From an uncultured Ruminococcus sp. (GTDB lineage Bacteria > Bacillota > Clostridia > Lachnospirales > Lachnospiraceae), in NCBI GenBank assembly GCA_904377845.1, contig CAJFGR010000003.1, forward strand, positions 94,025 through 158,024: a stretch of 64,000 nucleotides of DNA, in the 5' to 3' direction. Position 1 is the stretch's first letter, and every line of letters begins with the position of its first letter. Shown piece after piece: positions 40,778-51,726 of the stretch. Position numbers and translations under genes: made by a program. Under the pieces are notes generated by a model. It was given only the letters and a program-made list of their open reading frames with translations, made no database searches and was not told the origin of the DNA.

Positions 40778-41307
40778 ATGAAGTCAGAAGACAACATAAG
40801 AGAAGCCAATGGACGAGATGATGATAATTTTATAATGCTTCCTACCGTGGATTTTTGCTTTAAAGGTCTGATGAATAATCCCAAGGTCCGAAAAGGATTT
40901 ATTGCAGCGCTTCTTAAGAAAGATCCGGAATCGATTCGCGAGACGGTACTTCTGCCGACTGTGCTCAGTCAGGAATATCAGGATGATAAACTTGGGATTC
41001 TCGATGTCCGGGTACTGATGGAAGATAAAACGCAGATTGACATGGAGATGCAGGTGGCCTATTTTGACTACTGGGATGCCCGGGTGCTCTTTTATCTGAG
41101 TAAGATATTTGCCGATCAGCTCAAGAAGGGAGAACCTTACGAGAGTCTCAAGAAATGCATACATATCAGCATTTTGGACTTTATTCATTTTGAAAAAGAT
41201 ACAAAATGCTGCCGAACGATATGCTTTTGCGACGAGAAAACCGGGAAGAAATCGCAGAATTGCTTGATCTGGACTTAAACGAAATAGCTGCTTTAACTGA
41301 GGAATAG
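40778..41307 (+). pseudogene. Rpn/PD-(D/E)XK nuclease family (transposase-related), frameshifted C-terminus
   Basis: FIMLPTVDFCFKGLMNNPKVRKGFIAALLKKDPESIRETVLLPTVL...LGILDVRVLMEDKTQIDMEMQV; a shifted frame continues NREEIAELLDLDLNEIAALTEE*. Confidence 0.7.
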
Positions 41308-41418
41308 ATAAATAAAGTGTCTGACTGAATCGGATAGGGAACGTTGCCCGGCAAATATCCACTCATGCAAGCATGGCGGCTGCTTGCCGGGCGTATCGCG
41401 CAGACTGCAGGCGCTGTT

Positions 41419-42537
41419 CTACGTGAGCAGCGCCTGTCTGATTTCATTTTCGATTTTGATAAGTTCCTGCTCAGCTGCCATGCGTTTGTCATGGCCTTCT
41501 TTTTGGATACGGACCGCTTCATTCATAGTTGAGATCAGGTTCTCGTTCGCTTTTTTGAGTGTTTCGATATCCACGATACCGCGTTCGGATTCTTTCGCCA
41601 CATCGAGAGTGTTCTGTTTGAGGATTTCGGAATTTTTCAGCAGCAGTGCATTGGTCGTATCTGTGACGTCGCGCTGCAGTTTCAGTGCTTCCTGCTGCCT
41701 GTAGAGTCCGAGAGCCATTACCATCTGACTCTTCCACAGGGGAATGGTCTCCTGAACAGCAGTCTGGATCTTATCGGCGAGCAGCTTGTCGTTGTTCTGG
41801 ATGAGTCTGATCTGGGGAGCTGTCTGAATGGCAATTGTCTTGCTGGTCTTCAGGTCGTGTACCTTTTTCTCAAACTGGTTTACAGTATCTTCGAAGTCCC
41901 GGACGAGCTGGGCGTGCATGGGATCCCCGCTTTTCTGTACTTCGGCGCGCAGCGACGGGATCGTCTGCTCCCGGAGTTCCTTTATCTTTTCGTCCCCTGC
42001 TGTGATGTAGATCTGAAGCTGTTTGAAATAGTCAAGATTCTTCTGGTAGAGCGAATCGAACATACCGATATCCTTGAGCATTTCCATACGTGCTTCTTCC
42101 AGTTTCCCTTCGATACGGTCCATCTGTACCTCAAGCTTTTCATACTGGGCAAGAAATTTCTTCACTTTTGCTTCTGCTTTCCGGAAGATGTCGAGGATGC
42201 CGGAGTCTTTTTCGAGAGAGTCAAAATTGAGATCTTGCACATTCGTGACAAGATCTGTCATCAGTTCCCCGATATATCCGGTGTCTTTGGAACGGATATT
42301 GTTCAGGATATTTTCAGAGAAATCAGCGATATTCTGTCTGGCGCCGGATCCGTACTGCATGAGCATCTGTGAATCCCGGACGTCAATCTGTTCTTTGAGT
42401 TCATCTGCCTGTCTGCGCTCTTCAGGAGTCAGAACGGAAAGCTGATCATTTAGTTCCTCAGCAGCAGTCGCCGGGGCTTCGGGGGCAGTCTGAACGGAAC
42501 TGGATTTTACAAGGTCTGCGAGTGTGATCTCAGGCAT
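41419..42537 (-). CDS. TelA-family (toxic anion resistance) protein
   Basis: DIGMFDSLYQKNLDYFKQLQIYITAGDEKIKELREQTIPSLRAEVQKSGDPMHAQLVRDFEDTVNQFEKKVHDLKTSKTIAIQTAPQIRLIQNND. Confidence 0.92.
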   Translation of the reverse strand: MPEITLADLVKSSSVQTAPEAPATAAEELNDQLSVLTPEERRQADELKEQIDVRDSQMLMQYGSGARQNIADFSENILNNIRSKDTGYIGELMTDLVTNVQDLNFDSLEKDSGILDIFRKAEAKVKKFLAQYEKLEVQMDRIEGKLEEARMEMLKDIGMFDSLYQKNLDYFKQLQIYITAGDEKIKELREQTIPSLRAEVQKSGDPMHAQLVRDFEDTVNQFEKKVHDLKTSKTIAIQTAPQIRLIQNNDKLLADKIQTAVQETIPLWKSQMVMALGLYRQQEALKLQRDVTDTTNALLLKNSEILKQNTLDVAKESERGIVDIETLKKANENLISTMNEAVRIQKEGHDKRMAAEQELIKIENEIRQALLT

Positions 42538-42586
42538 AAAAGTGCCTCCTTTTCTGTTTCTTTTAAGTATTTTTTACAGCGTCTCT

Positions 42587-43648
42587 TCATTGCAGATGTT
42601 CGATGATCACTTTCATAACATCGTAGGACGGAACCTGTGTTACCTGAGTGATCGTATCTGCCACGCCCTGAGCGTTCAGGCTGCCGCTTTCGGAGACAGT
42701 CGTGTAATTTCCTGTGCGGAATCCATGCTTCTCCCATGCAAGCCGTTGGATATCTTCATCCAGAAGCCCGTTCAGGAGAACCTGTCCGTTTGCATCCAGA
42801 GCGATAAATACGTGAGTGGACCAGACAGTCGGCGTGGGATAGAGCATGACGATATCATCCTTCATAGTTTCGTACTGATCCGGGTAGAGGGCTGCATATT
42901 CGATGAGCTGGCTCTCATATCCGGCAATGACAGGTTTCGCCCCGATTCCCATTCTGAGAAACTGGCTGAACAGATCTGAGGATGATGTTTCCATATATCC
43001 CAGTTTCCCGAAAATGTCCTGAAGCTGCGGCAGGATCGTCTGGAGATTTTCCTGCGTCAATGTCTGCCCTCCGTTTAATACATTTGCAAGAAGTGCGGCG
43101 AACATATTTCCGGAATTGGATCTTGCAGGGTCAGTGGTGTCTACGGAAATATTTCCGTACAGTTCGGGAAGGCCGATATCCGCCCATGATGTGTCGTTCT
43201 GGATCAGCTCTACCAGCTTTGTCATATCGATATAATATGAGTTACCGGATGAAGTAATCAATCCCTGACTGTCAAATGCATCCAGTACAGCCTGATGTGT
43301 GTAGAGTACGATGGGAGTGTTAAGGACGATTTCACTCTGTTCCGGCGAACCATGAAGATCTTCGTAATATTCTTCGGCAATACTGCTTGACGGGAAGAGG
43401 TAGTCCATTCCGTCCATATCTGCCGTCATCATGTCAAGGGAGCCGGCGCGGGAATAGTCGGCCTTCACTCCGTAATCTTCTTCCAGAATTGCCTGTACTT
43501 CTTCGTCTTCCAGCAGTTCGATCTTTTCTCCGCCTACATATCCGTCTACGGTGATGATCTGCGGAGCCCGGCCGATCGCCATATAAATACCGCCAATCAC
43601 GAGCATGATCACGATAAGAAGTGCAAGCCCGATCATTCTTTTCTTCAT
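42587..43648 (-). CDS. Membrane-anchored extracellular solute-binding-like protein
   Basis: N-terminal TM; periplasmic-binding-like VDGYVGGEKIELLEDEEVQAILEEDYGVKADYSRAGSLDMM. Confidence 0.75.
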   Translation of the reverse strand: MKKRMIGLALLIVIMLVIGGIYMAIGRAPQIITVDGYVGGEKIELLEDEEVQAILEEDYGVKADYSRAGSLDMMTADMDGMDYLFPSSSIAEEYYEDLHGSPEQSEIVLNTPIVLYTHQAVLDAFDSQGLITSSGNSYYIDMTKLVELIQNDTSWADIGLPELYGNISVDTTDPARSNSGNMFAALLANVLNGGQTLTQENLQTILPQLQDIFGKLGYMETSSSDLFSQFLRMGIGAKPVIAGYESQLIEYAALYPDQYETMKDDIVMLYPTPTVWSTHVFIALDANGQVLLNGLLDEDIQRLAWEKHGFRTGNYTTVSESGSLNAQGVADTITQVTQVPSYDVMKVIIEHLQ

Positions 43649-44301
43649 TTGGAAATCTCCTGTCCTTTCTTTTCCGGTTCTTTATAGCCTTCTGATCTGA
43701 GTGTCTGCTTAAGCAGGTTCAGATCGGCTTCCATATCCATCAGTTCATTTTGCATCAGCTTTTCAAACTGAAGGTCAAATGCAGCTTTGAGAGTGGAAAT
43801 ACTCTCACGTGTGCTGTTTAATACTTTTTCTGTTTCTGCTGTGGACAACCCTGTATTTTTAAGTTCTGCATAATGTTCCAATACATTAGCGGCCGTTTCC
43901 TGATAATAGTCGATATAGCGTCGGGCAGCGGGGATTTTCTCCGGGTTGTCCGTAAGATATTTTAAAATACTGCCTGCGCGGCTGATGAGATCCTGGCATT
44001 CCCTGAGAAGAGGCTGCTCGTGGATCTGACTGACAGCCCTCTGCATACGGTTATAATCAGAACCGGCCTCTGCCAGCCGCTCATTCAGGAATTCACCGTT
44101 GCTCAGGGAGTCTACCTCGATCTTTCCGATACGCTTTACAGGCTTAAAGATAAGGCTCAGCGCGATATATACTGCAGCTGCAAGCACCATGCACAGGATC
44201 AGATTCCACCTGAGTATCAGGAGAAGAATGAGAAACAGTGCCAGTGCAAGTATTGCAGACAAGATGATGCTTAATATTTCTTTCCATTTATTTGGTTTCA
44301 T
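43645..44301 (-). CDS. XpaC-like (5-bromo-4-chloroindolyl phosphate hydrolysis) family protein
   Basis: Two TM then ISTLKAAFDLQFEKLMQNELMDMEADLNLLKQTLRSEGYK; adjacent to TelA. Confidence 0.75.
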   Translation of the reverse strand: MKPNKWKEILSIILSAILALALFLILLLILRWNLILCMVLAAAVYIALSLIFKPVKRIGKIEVDSLSNGEFLNERLAEAGSDYNRMQRAVSQIHEQPLLRECQDLISRAGSILKYLTDNPEKIPAARRYIDYYQETAANVLEHYAELKNTGLSTAETEKVLNSTRESISTLKAAFDLQFEKLMQNELMDMEADLNLLKQTLRSEGYKEPEKKGQEISK

Positions 44302-44349
44302 TTACTATGAGATCCTTTCTTTTAAGACCGCCTGTCCACGAACCGGCCT

Positions 44350-45984
44350 TTAGTTATATCCTTTTACGCTCCGGAACGCTTCGGTCAGATCTTTTGTGCC
44401 GTCAAAGACACGGGCGTCTGTCAGTGCTGCCAGCTCTTCAAGCTGGGAAGGATCCGCATCCCCGAATGTGATGGAGAACACAGGGATGTCGCTGTCATAT
44501 GCTTCGAGCGCATCTTCAAATACAGATTCATTGTATACAGACTGGCCGTCGGTCATAAGGATAACGGCCGGGGTATACTGGCTTAAGTCATAGCCGGAAG
44601 CAAGATTGTAGGCCTCCGCCGCGGCTGTATATATATCCGTTCCGCCTCCGGGCTGTGCGGCGGCGATTTCGTTGTAAAGCTCTTCCAGTGCAGCGTCGCT
44701 GTCGTCGGATGCCTGAAGGATATCAACGATTTCATCGTCAAAAAGTACGGCAATATTAACTTCACCCTCACTTGCCTGAAGCAGATTTTTCTCAGCATTT
44801 TCCTGGATCAGGATCTGGGACATAGCCTCTTTGAGCTGGTCTTCCCCTTCTCCTGTCATACTTCCGGAAAAGTCCAGACAGTAGATGTTGAGCGACGGCT
44901 TTTTAAATTCTGTCTGATAGATGTTCAGCGCATCCATGAGCACATCTGCTTCAGGCATCTGGATCGGGGAGAGGATCCGCTCTGTATCAATTCCCCAGTC
45001 AGCGTTGAAGACGTCTTTATTTTCCTCTGAAACTCCGTTGGCGGTGATCCGTCTTCCGGTCGCCTCGATGGCAGACTGACTGTCTGCTGACATGATCTCT
45101 TCCTGGAAGGCAAGGAAAGCCTCTTCTTTCTGGTCGTCGTCATGATCCACATACCCCAGAGGCGAATCGGCAATGGAAAGACCATCATAAGGATAGACGA
45201 CGTAGAGCGGTTCTTTCCCCTCGACAGTAAGCTGTTCGTTTGCATCGATGACCAGACATTCGTAGTTGACCATGGCGTCATAGTTCCCGTTCAGGAACAT
45301 ATTTTTCAGCCAGTCGGAGCTGCCGGAGCTTCTGTCTACCCCGCTTAACAGTTCCCGGATCTGAGTCTTCAGATCATCGTTCTGCAGATCCTCCGACGTC
45401 AGTCCCTCCTGTTTGCCCAGCAGCGCATAAAGGAAACCAACATAAGCGCTTGCACCGGAGTTGGACTGTGTGGCGCTTGTCATGCAGAACGTCATCTTGC
45501 CATTGCTGATCGCTGTGAGGATATCCTTTACAGACACATCCCCGTCTGTAAATCCCAGCTCCTCGGCAAGACTCTGGCGTATGCCGAACACTACGGGAGT
45601 CAAAGAGACAGACTGGCTGTGCTTCACCAGATGCTGTGAATCGCCGAGAGAGAGCCACATACTGCTTGCAGGCCATACAGCATCGTAGTCCTCCGCTCCG
45701 CTCTGCAGTTCGCGCATAATATCAACAGAACCCTGATAATCCATTTCGATGCGCACGCCTGCCTTGTCTGCGCAGTCCGAGACAATATCTTCCAGTTCCT
45801 GATTCTCGGATCCGGACAGGATGCGGATTGTTGTATCGCCGCTGCCGGCAGTAAAGGCAGAGCCGTCATTTCCGTCTGTTTCTCCCGGTCTCCCGGCGGG
45901 ATTCACCCCCGGCAGGAGAGAGCAGCCTGCGGCTGAGATGACAGTACAAAGAGTCAGCAGCAATGCGGTAAGTCTTTTTCTCAT
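44350..45984 (-). CDS. Lipoprotein with substrate-binding and von Willebrand A domains
   Basis: Lipobox LCTVISAAGCSLL; IYCLDFSGSMTGEGEDQL MIDAS; ILMTDGQSVYNESVFEDALEAY. Confidence 0.85.
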   Translation of the reverse strand: MRKRLTALLLTLCTVISAAGCSLLPGVNPAGRPGETDGNDGSAFTAGSGDTTIRILSGSENQELEDIVSDCADKAGVRIEMDYQGSVDIMRELQSGAEDYDAVWPASSMWLSLGDSQHLVKHSQSVSLTPVVFGIRQSLAEELGFTDGDVSVKDILTAISNGKMTFCMTSATQSNSGASAYVGFLYALLGKQEGLTSEDLQNDDLKTQIRELLSGVDRSSGSSDWLKNMFLNGNYDAMVNYECLVIDANEQLTVEGKEPLYVVYPYDGLSIADSPLGYVDHDDDQKEEAFLAFQEEIMSADSQSAIEATGRRITANGVSEENKDVFNADWGIDTERILSPIQMPEADVLMDALNIYQTEFKKPSLNIYCLDFSGSMTGEGEDQLKEAMSQILIQENAEKNLLQASEGEVNIAVLFDDEIVDILQASDDSDAALEELYNEIAAAQPGGGTDIYTAAAEAYNLASGYDLSQYTPAVILMTDGQSVYNESVFEDALEAYDSDIPVFSITFGDADPSQLEELAALTDARVFDGTKDLTEAFRSVKGYN

Positions 45985-46195
45985 AATAAGATCTCCTTCT
46001 GTAAGTACGGATACAATGATAGAATGGATATAGTAAGTGCCATTTTACAATGCTATCTTTACATATATTTTCGCGTAAAATCGGAAGGCGTTCTATCCGG
46101 AGAGTGTGAAATAGATGTAAAATCGAGGTAAAAACCAAGCGGAACAATTCGCAGACATCATAGTCGGGGGCTTTTGCCCCAACATTCAGATATGA

Positions 46196-46225
46196 AAAAG
46201 GCAGCCCTACCGGCGGGCTGCCTTC
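46196..46225 (-). terminator. Terminator of V-ATPase operon
   Basis: Minus strand AAGGCAGCCCGCCGGTAGGGCTGCCTTTTTC. Confidence 0.75.
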
Positions 46226-46839
46226 TTTTCTTTCATTCGTTTAATTACTTTTAATCTTGTAAATTCTTCCCTGTCTTTTTCTTCCAGCGCATTTGTAATG
46301 GTATATACAAGAGAAGAATACATCGGGATCGTAATATTCTGAAGAGCATTGGCTCTTTTCTGCGTTTTCTTTATGTTGCTTGCCAGACGGTATGCCGCGT
46401 TCTCCACCATGGAGAGCTTAATCGTCAGGTCTTTCACCTTACGGAATGCCTCTCTTGCCTTGTCGATGGATTCATGCGTTGTGCTGAATGAATAAGTCGG
46501 CTTTCCGGCATCCGGCACATATTTCACATGGGGGATCTCCGTGCCCATGATGCTTCGTGTCTGGATGGTGATGGAATTCTCGATCGGCACGGTGTATGCG
46601 AGCAATTCCACATTGCTGATTCCGTTTTCGATATTTGCACGCTGAAGACACTGATAAGCATAAGTAAATGTAGTATCGATCTCTTCCTGAATGGTACGTG
46701 CTTCATCGATCAGATCCATCAGTTCACGGATCAGAATATTTCGCTTTTTATCCATCAGGTCGTATCCCTGTTGTGCAAGTGCCAGCGAGTTCTTTGCAAG
46801 CATTAAATTTCCCTTTGTCGGAAATGTACGTGGATCCAT
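46207..46839 (-). CDS. ntpD: V-type ATP synthase subunit D
   Basis: FPTKGNLMLAKNSLALAQQGYDLMDKKRNILIRELMDLID; NALEEKDREEFTRLKVIKRMKEKK. Confidence 0.94.
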   Translation of the reverse strand: MDPRTFPTKGNLMLAKNSLALAQQGYDLMDKKRNILIRELMDLIDEARTIQEEIDTTFTYAYQCLQRANIENGISNVELLAYTVPIENSITIQTRSIMGTEIPHVKYVPDAGKPTYSFSTTHESIDKAREAFRKVKDLTIKLSMVENAAYRLASNIKKTQKRANALQNITIPMYSSLVYTITNALEEKDREEFTRLKVIKRMKEKKAARR

Positions 46840-46899
46840 GAAATCCCTCCCGTTATCAATAATTCAGTCTGCGCCTGTCTGCAACTGCATAATTTAGAT

Positions 46900-47151
46900 T
46901 TATCCTTTCAGCCCTCTTGACTGTCTGTCCATATCTTCAATGACAATATCATAAATCTCGCCGAGAGTAGAGCAGTATTCGAGTACTTTCCACGGCTCAT
47001 TTGTATGAAAATGGATCTTGATAAGCTCTTCATCTCCGACGGCCAGCAGACAGTCGCCTTTGAAATGTTCCGTAAAATAATCGCTGATCACATCTTCGTC
47101 CAGGTCTTCCCCCTCGATCAGCAGCTGGGTGTCATATTTAAATTCCAGCAT
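46900..47151 (-). CDS. Stand-alone FakA/YloV (DAK-kinase-like) domain protein
   Basis: YDTQLLIEGEDLDEDVISDYFTEHFKGDCLLAVGDEELIKIHFHTNEPWKVLEYCSTLGEIYDIVIEDM resembles a FakA/YloV domain. Confidence 0.75.
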   Translation of the reverse strand: MLEFKYDTQLLIEGEDLDEDVISDYFTEHFKGDCLLAVGDEELIKIHFHTNEPWKVLEYCSTLGEIYDIVIEDMDRQSRGLKG

Positions 47152-47178
47152 ATGTGCTCCTCCTTGTCCTATAGAATA

Positions 47179-47619
47179 TTATGTCAGCAGTTTTTCCATG
47201 TAGATGCAGGTGAAGGTCTCCCCATGTATCACTCTGCCAGGATAAGCGGTATATCCCAGTTTTTCGTAAAAGCCGACAGCTACATCACGACTCTCAAGTA
47301 CCGTTTGTGTACAGCCCAGTTCGCGGGACCACTTTTCAGCTTCGAGAACTGCCTGACGTCCAAGACCCTTGCCTCGGTACTCAGGGAGTACGACGACGCG
47401 TCCGAGCATCATGGCTTTATTTCCGTATTCATATAACCGGCAGGTCGCGACCGGAAAATCATTATCCAGCAGGACGATGTATTTGGCGTCAGGGGTATCG
47501 TGGTCGTCAAATTCCTCGCGCAGAGTGATGTGGTACTGCCTTGCCATTGCCTGAATCCGCACATAATATGCACCTGCCTGCTGCCATGTCTCGACAGCCC
47601 GCATAACCTGTATACTCAT
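47179..47619 (-). CDS. GNAT-family N-acetyltransferase
   Basis: GRVVVLPEYRGKGLGRQAVLEAEKWSRELGCTQTVLESRDVAVGFYEKLGYTA; ATG at 47619. Confidence 0.9.
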   Translation of the reverse strand: MSIQVMRAVETWQQAGAYYVRIQAMARQYHITLREEFDDHDTPDAKYIVLLDNDFPVATCRLYEYGNKAMMLGRVVVLPEYRGKGLGRQAVLEAEKWSRELGCTQTVLESRDVAVGFYEKLGYTAYPGRVIHGETFTCIYMEKLLT

Positions 47620-47620
47620 C

Positions 47621-49006
47621 TTATTCCTCATCCATCGGTTTGTAGTATTTATCCAGTATCTTTGTATCCACTCTGTCCAGTTCTTCTCTCGGCAGTCTTC
47701 CGAGCAGTTTCCAGCCAAGATCCAGAGTCTCTTCCATACTGCGGTTTTCTTCCACGCCCTGTCCGATATACTTTTCTTCGAATTCTTTTCCAAATTCCAG
47801 ATACTTCTTATCAATCGGAGAGAGCTCATCCTCGCCGATTACGGATGCCAGATTTCTCGCATCGCCCACTTTTGCGTAGGCGGAGAAGAGCTGGTTTGCC
47901 AGATCCTGATGGTCCTCTCTTGTATAGCCTTCGCCGATGCCGTCTTTCATCAAACGGGAAAGTGACGGAAGGATATTGATCGGCGGATAGATGGACTGTC
48001 CGTGAAGCGGGCGGTCCAGCACGATCTGTCCCTCGGTAATATATCCGGTCAGATCGGGGATCGGGTGCGTGATATCGTCATTGGGCATAGTCAGGATCGG
48101 AAGCTGTGTTACCGAGCCGTTTACACCCTGCACAATACCCGCGCGCTCGTAGATGGTTGCAAGTTCACTGTACAGATACCCCGGATAACCTTTACGGCTG
48201 GGGATCTCTCCTTTGGAGGAGGATACCTCGCGCATGGCTTCCGCAAAGGAAGTCATATCTGTCAGGATGACGAGAATATGCATATTCTGTTCAAATGCAA
48301 GATATTCCGCCACGGTGAGCGCCACTTTCGGTGTGATCAGACGCTCTACCACAGGATCATTTGCCAGATTCAGGAACATTGCCACGTGGTCTGCAACTCC
48401 GCTCTCTTCGAATGTATTGCGGAAGAAGTCGGCGACATCGTGTTTTACACCCATTGCAGCAAATACAATAGCGAATTTCTCGTCGGAATTCTCACCCAGT
48501 GACGCCTGCTTAACGATCTGTGCGGCAAGCTGATCATGGGGAAGACCGTTCCCTGAGAAGATCGGGAGCTTCTGGCCGCGGATCAGAGTGGTAAGGCCGT
48601 CAATGGCTGAGATACCGGTGTGAATATAGTTTCGCGGATACTCTCTGCGGACAGGGTTCAGCGGCAGTCCGTTTACGTCTCTTTTAAGCGTAGAGACGAT
48701 CGGCCCCAGATCATCGATGGGCTGGCCGATTCCGTTGAATGTACGCCCCAGCATATCCGGGGAAAGTGCAATCTCCATGGGGTGCCCGGTCAGCTTCGTA
48801 TGTGTATTTTTCAGGGACATATTCTCAGAGCCTTCAAACACCTGTATGACGGCTTTGTCTTCATAGATCTCTACGATACGTCCGATTTTGTGCTCGGTGC
48901 CGTCCACGACGAATTCCACGATCTCATCATAGAATGCATCCTGCACGCCTTCGAGAGCGATCAGAGGTCCGTTGATGCTGCTTAAGCCTAAATATTCAAT
49001 TGACAT
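47621..49006 (-). CDS. ntpB: V-type ATP synthase subunit B
   Basis: [50 protein letters not shown]. Confidence 0.97.
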   Translation of the reverse strand: MSIEYLGLSSINGPLIALEGVQDAFYDEIVEFVVDGTEHKIGRIVEIYEDKAVIQVFEGSENMSLKNTHTKLTGHPMEIALSPDMLGRTFNGIGQPIDDLGPIVSTLKRDVNGLPLNPVRREYPRNYIHTGISAIDGLTTLIRGQKLPIFSGNGLPHDQLAAQIVKQASLGENSDEKFAIVFAAMGVKHDVADFFRNTFEESGVADHVAMFLNLANDPVVERLITPKVALTVAEYLAFEQNMHILVILTDMTSFAEAMREVSSSKGEIPSRKGYPGYLYSELATIYERAGIVQGVNGSVTQLPILTMPNDDITHPIPDLTGYITEGQIVLDRPLHGQSIYPPINILPSLSRLMKDGIGEGYTREDHQDLANQLFSAYAKVGDARNLASVIGEDELSPIDKKYLEFGKEFEEKYIGQGVEENRSMEETLDLGWKLLGRLPREELDRVDTKILDKYYKPMDEE

Positions 49007-49021
49007 AATAATCGGTCCTCC

Positions 49022-50800
49022 TTATGCGTTTTTCTCCAGTACCCGCTGATAGAATGCATCGATATCGCGGTGGTACTGTGCGAACATTTCCAGACGGTCG
49101 TTGGGCACATCGTATTTGATGGCGATGATCCGGTCAAAAATGTTCTCGGATTTCAATACGGACATCGGGTGCCCCATCGTGACAAGGGCGCGTGCCTGCT
49201 TATAGAGATACAGGATCGTGTCCATCATAAGAAACTGCTTCTCGAGAGATACGCACGTATCGTCTTTGTGGAACGCATTCTGCTGCAGGAAGCCGAGACG
49301 GATCACACGGGCAATCTCAAGCACCAGTTTCTGATCGTCCGGGAGTACGTCGCTTCCGATCAGTTTTACGATCTCCAGCAGGCTGCTCTCCTGATTCAGA
49401 AGTGCCATCAGGCGGTTGCGGTAATCTACAAATTTCGGTGATACATTGTCCTGATACCAGTGGCTTAAGTCATTCAGGTATTCACTGTAGCTGGTTAGCC
49501 AGTGGATCGCCGGGAAATGTCTGGAATATGCAAGGCTCTTGTCCAGTCCCCAGAAACAGCGGACGAAACGCTTGGTATTCTGGGTCACAGGCTCGGAGAA
49601 ATCACCGCCCTGCGGGGAGACAGCGCCGATAATTGTGACGGAACCGTCCGTGCCGTTTAAGTTGTGCATCATTCCCGCGCGCTCATAAAATGCGGACAGC
49701 CTTGAAGCCAGATATGCCGGGAAACCTTCCTCGGCCGGCATTTCCTCCAGACGTCCGGAAAGCTCGCGGAGCGCCTCGGCCCATCTTGAGGTGGAATCTG
49801 CCATAATTGCCACATCGTATCCCATATCACGGTAATACTCTGCCAGTGTAAGGCCGGTATAGATACTTGCCTCACGGGCAGCCACCGGCATATTTGAGGT
49901 ATTTGCGATCAGAGTGGTGCGGTCCATCAGCGGATTTCCCGTTCTCGGGTCGGTCAGTTCGCCGAACTCTTCGAGAACCTGTGTCATCTCATTACCGCGT
50001 TCTCCGCATCCGATATAGATGATGATATCTGCATCCGCCCATTTTGCGATCTGATGCTGCGTCATGGTCTTTCCTGTTCCGAAACCGCCGGGGATAGCGG
50101 CCGTACCGCCTTTGGCAATGGGAAACATAGTGTCAATGATACGCTGTCCTGTGATAAGCGGCACAGATGCCGGGAAACGGTGATGTGTCGGCCGAGGCAC
50201 ACGGATGGGCCAGTGCTGCGTCATGGTCAGTTCTTTTTTACTTCCATTGGCCAGTTCCAATGTGATAAGAGTCTCGTCAATGGTGTATTCGCCGTCAGGA
50301 ACTGTGTCAATTACTGTCCCCTCCACATCAGGCGGCACCATGCATTTGTGCACAATAGCGTGTGTCTCCGGAACTTCGGCGATAATATCTCCGCCGTGGA
50401 GATACTGGCCTTTTTCAACAGTGATATGAGTCTGCCATTTCTTCTGGCGGTCCAGTGAGTCTACACTGACGCCGCGTGTGATGAAAGCGCCGCCGGAGGA
50501 TTCTGCGATTCGTTCCAGCGGACGCTCGATTCCGTCAAATATATTGTTCAGGATACCGGGGGCAAGAGTAACCGAGACCGCGTTGCCGCTTGCTACGACT
50601 TCCTCTCCCGGACGCAGGCCGGTTGTTTCCTCGTATACCTGAACTGTGGTCATGTCCTTGTCAAGGGCAATGACCTCGCCAACCAGCTTCTGCTCTCCGA
50701 CATAGACCATTTCGGACATACGGAAGCCGGTATTTCCCTTCAGGTAGATGACGGGGCCGTTAATGCCGTAGATCGTTCCTGTGTTAAGCAATGCCGTCAC
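49022..50800 (-). CDS. ntpA: V-type ATP synthase subunit A
   Basis: [83 protein letters not shown]. Confidence 0.97.
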   Translation of the reverse strand: MTALLNTGTIYGINGPVIYLKGNTGFRMSEMVYVGEQKLVGEVIALDKDMTTVQVYEETTGLRPGEEVVASGNAVSVTLAPGILNNIFDGIERPLERIAESSGGAFITRGVSVDSLDRQKKWQTHITVEKGQYLHGGDIIAEVPETHAIVHKCMVPPDVEGTVIDTVPDGEYTIDETLITLELANGSKKELTMTQHWPIRVPRPTHHRFPASVPLITGQRIIDTMFPIAKGGTAAIPGGFGTGKTMTQHQIAKWADADIIIYIGCGERGNEMTQVLEEFGELTDPRTGNPLMDRTTLIANTSNMPVAAREASIYTGLTLAEYYRDMGYDVAIMADSTSRWAEALRELSGRLEEMPAEEGFPAYLASRLSAFYERAGMMHNLNGTDGSVTIIGAVSPQGGDFSEPVTQNTKRFVRCFWGLDKSLAYSRHFPAIHWLTSYSEYLNDLSHWYQDNVSPKFVDYRNRLMALLNQESSLLEIVKLIGSDVLPDDQKLVLEIARVIRLGFLQQNAFHKDDTCVSLEKQFLMMDTILYLYKQARALVTMGHPMSVLKSENIFDRIIAIKYDVPNDRLEMFAQYHRDIDAFYQRVLEKNA

Positions 50801-51371
50801 CTCCTAAAAACATAAATTTATCGTATTCGTTGCGCAGTTGTGTCTTAAATGAATTATCTATAAGGATGTTGCGGGAACGGATGACTGCGCGCACACCGCC
50901 GATAAAGTCTTCTGCGCTGATAGTCAGATGAACTCTTGTGGCATCCTCGAGATCGGAGCGCTTTTTCTCATCTGAAGGATTGATGTAGATAACAACCGGA
51001 TCTTCGCCGGCATAATGAACAGCCTGGCGGATACAGCGGATGAGAAAATCATTGTACGCTTCCGTCTTCATATAATCATCTACGAGACTTTCTGCCTCTT
51101 CAAATATCTTATCCTTAAGTTCCTGCTGGACTTTTCCCTGGCGTCGCTTGATCTCGAGCTGGGATTTTGCCGCTGCCTGGTTTAAAGATAATCTGGCATT
51201 GGTCGTCTCAGCTTTGATACGGGTCTCAGCCTGACGCAGGGCTTCTGCTTTGTGATCTTCGAATACTTTCTCCAGCGCTTCCCGGTGGGAATCAATGATT
51301 GCATTTCCTTCAGCGCGTGCCTGCTCCATGGAAGCAGACTGCATCTGTGCAAGTTTTTCTTCAAGAGTCAA
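50784..51371 (-). CDS. ntpE: V-type ATP synthase subunit E
   Basis: Charged coiled-coil N-terminus, RQAVHYAGEDPVVIYINPSDEKKRSDLEDA; position in operon. Confidence 0.85.
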   Translation of the reverse strand: MTLEEKLAQMQSASMEQARAEGNAIIDSHREALEKVFEDHKAEALRQAETRIKAETTNARLSLNQAAAKSQLEIKRRQGKVQQELKDKIFEEAESLVDDYMKTEAYNDFLIRCIRQAVHYAGEDPVVIYINPSDEKKRSDLEDATRVHLTISAEDFIGGVRAVIRSRNILIDNSFKTQLRNEYDKFMFLGGDGIA

Positions 51372-51385
51372 GAGGAATCCCTCCT

Positions 51386-51694
51386 TTATAGTTTTAATCC
51401 GATGGCCTCGGTAATGTACGAAGTGATAAAATCTTTTTTGCGCCCTGTACCGTGACGGTCAGGTATTTCTACTAAAAGCGGCATCTTCCGTTCCAGCCGG
51501 AATGTGTCGATGATGTCCGGAAATTCCCTTCCGAATTTTTCAGTCAGGAGTACAATGCCCACATTTTTGTCGGTGAGCACGTCTTCAAGCGCTTTCCTGA
51601 GCTCATCCCGCTCGTGGACGACAACGCCGTCCACACCTGCCAGGCGCATACCTGTGTAGGTGTCGACATTATCGCTTATAAGAAACATTTTCAT
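51386..51694 (-). CDS. ntpF: V-type ATP synthase subunit F
   Basis: MKMFLISDNVDTYTGMRLAGVDGVVVHERDELRKALEDVLTDKNVGIVLLTEK. Confidence 0.92.
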   Translation of the reverse strand: MKMFLISDNVDTYTGMRLAGVDGVVVHERDELRKALEDVLTDKNVGIVLLTEKFGREFPDIIDTFRLERKMPLLVEIPDRHGTGRKKDFITSYITEAIGLKL

Positions 51695-51726
51695 ATAATT
51701 GCCTCCCAGTTTGCCAGTTCACCCGG

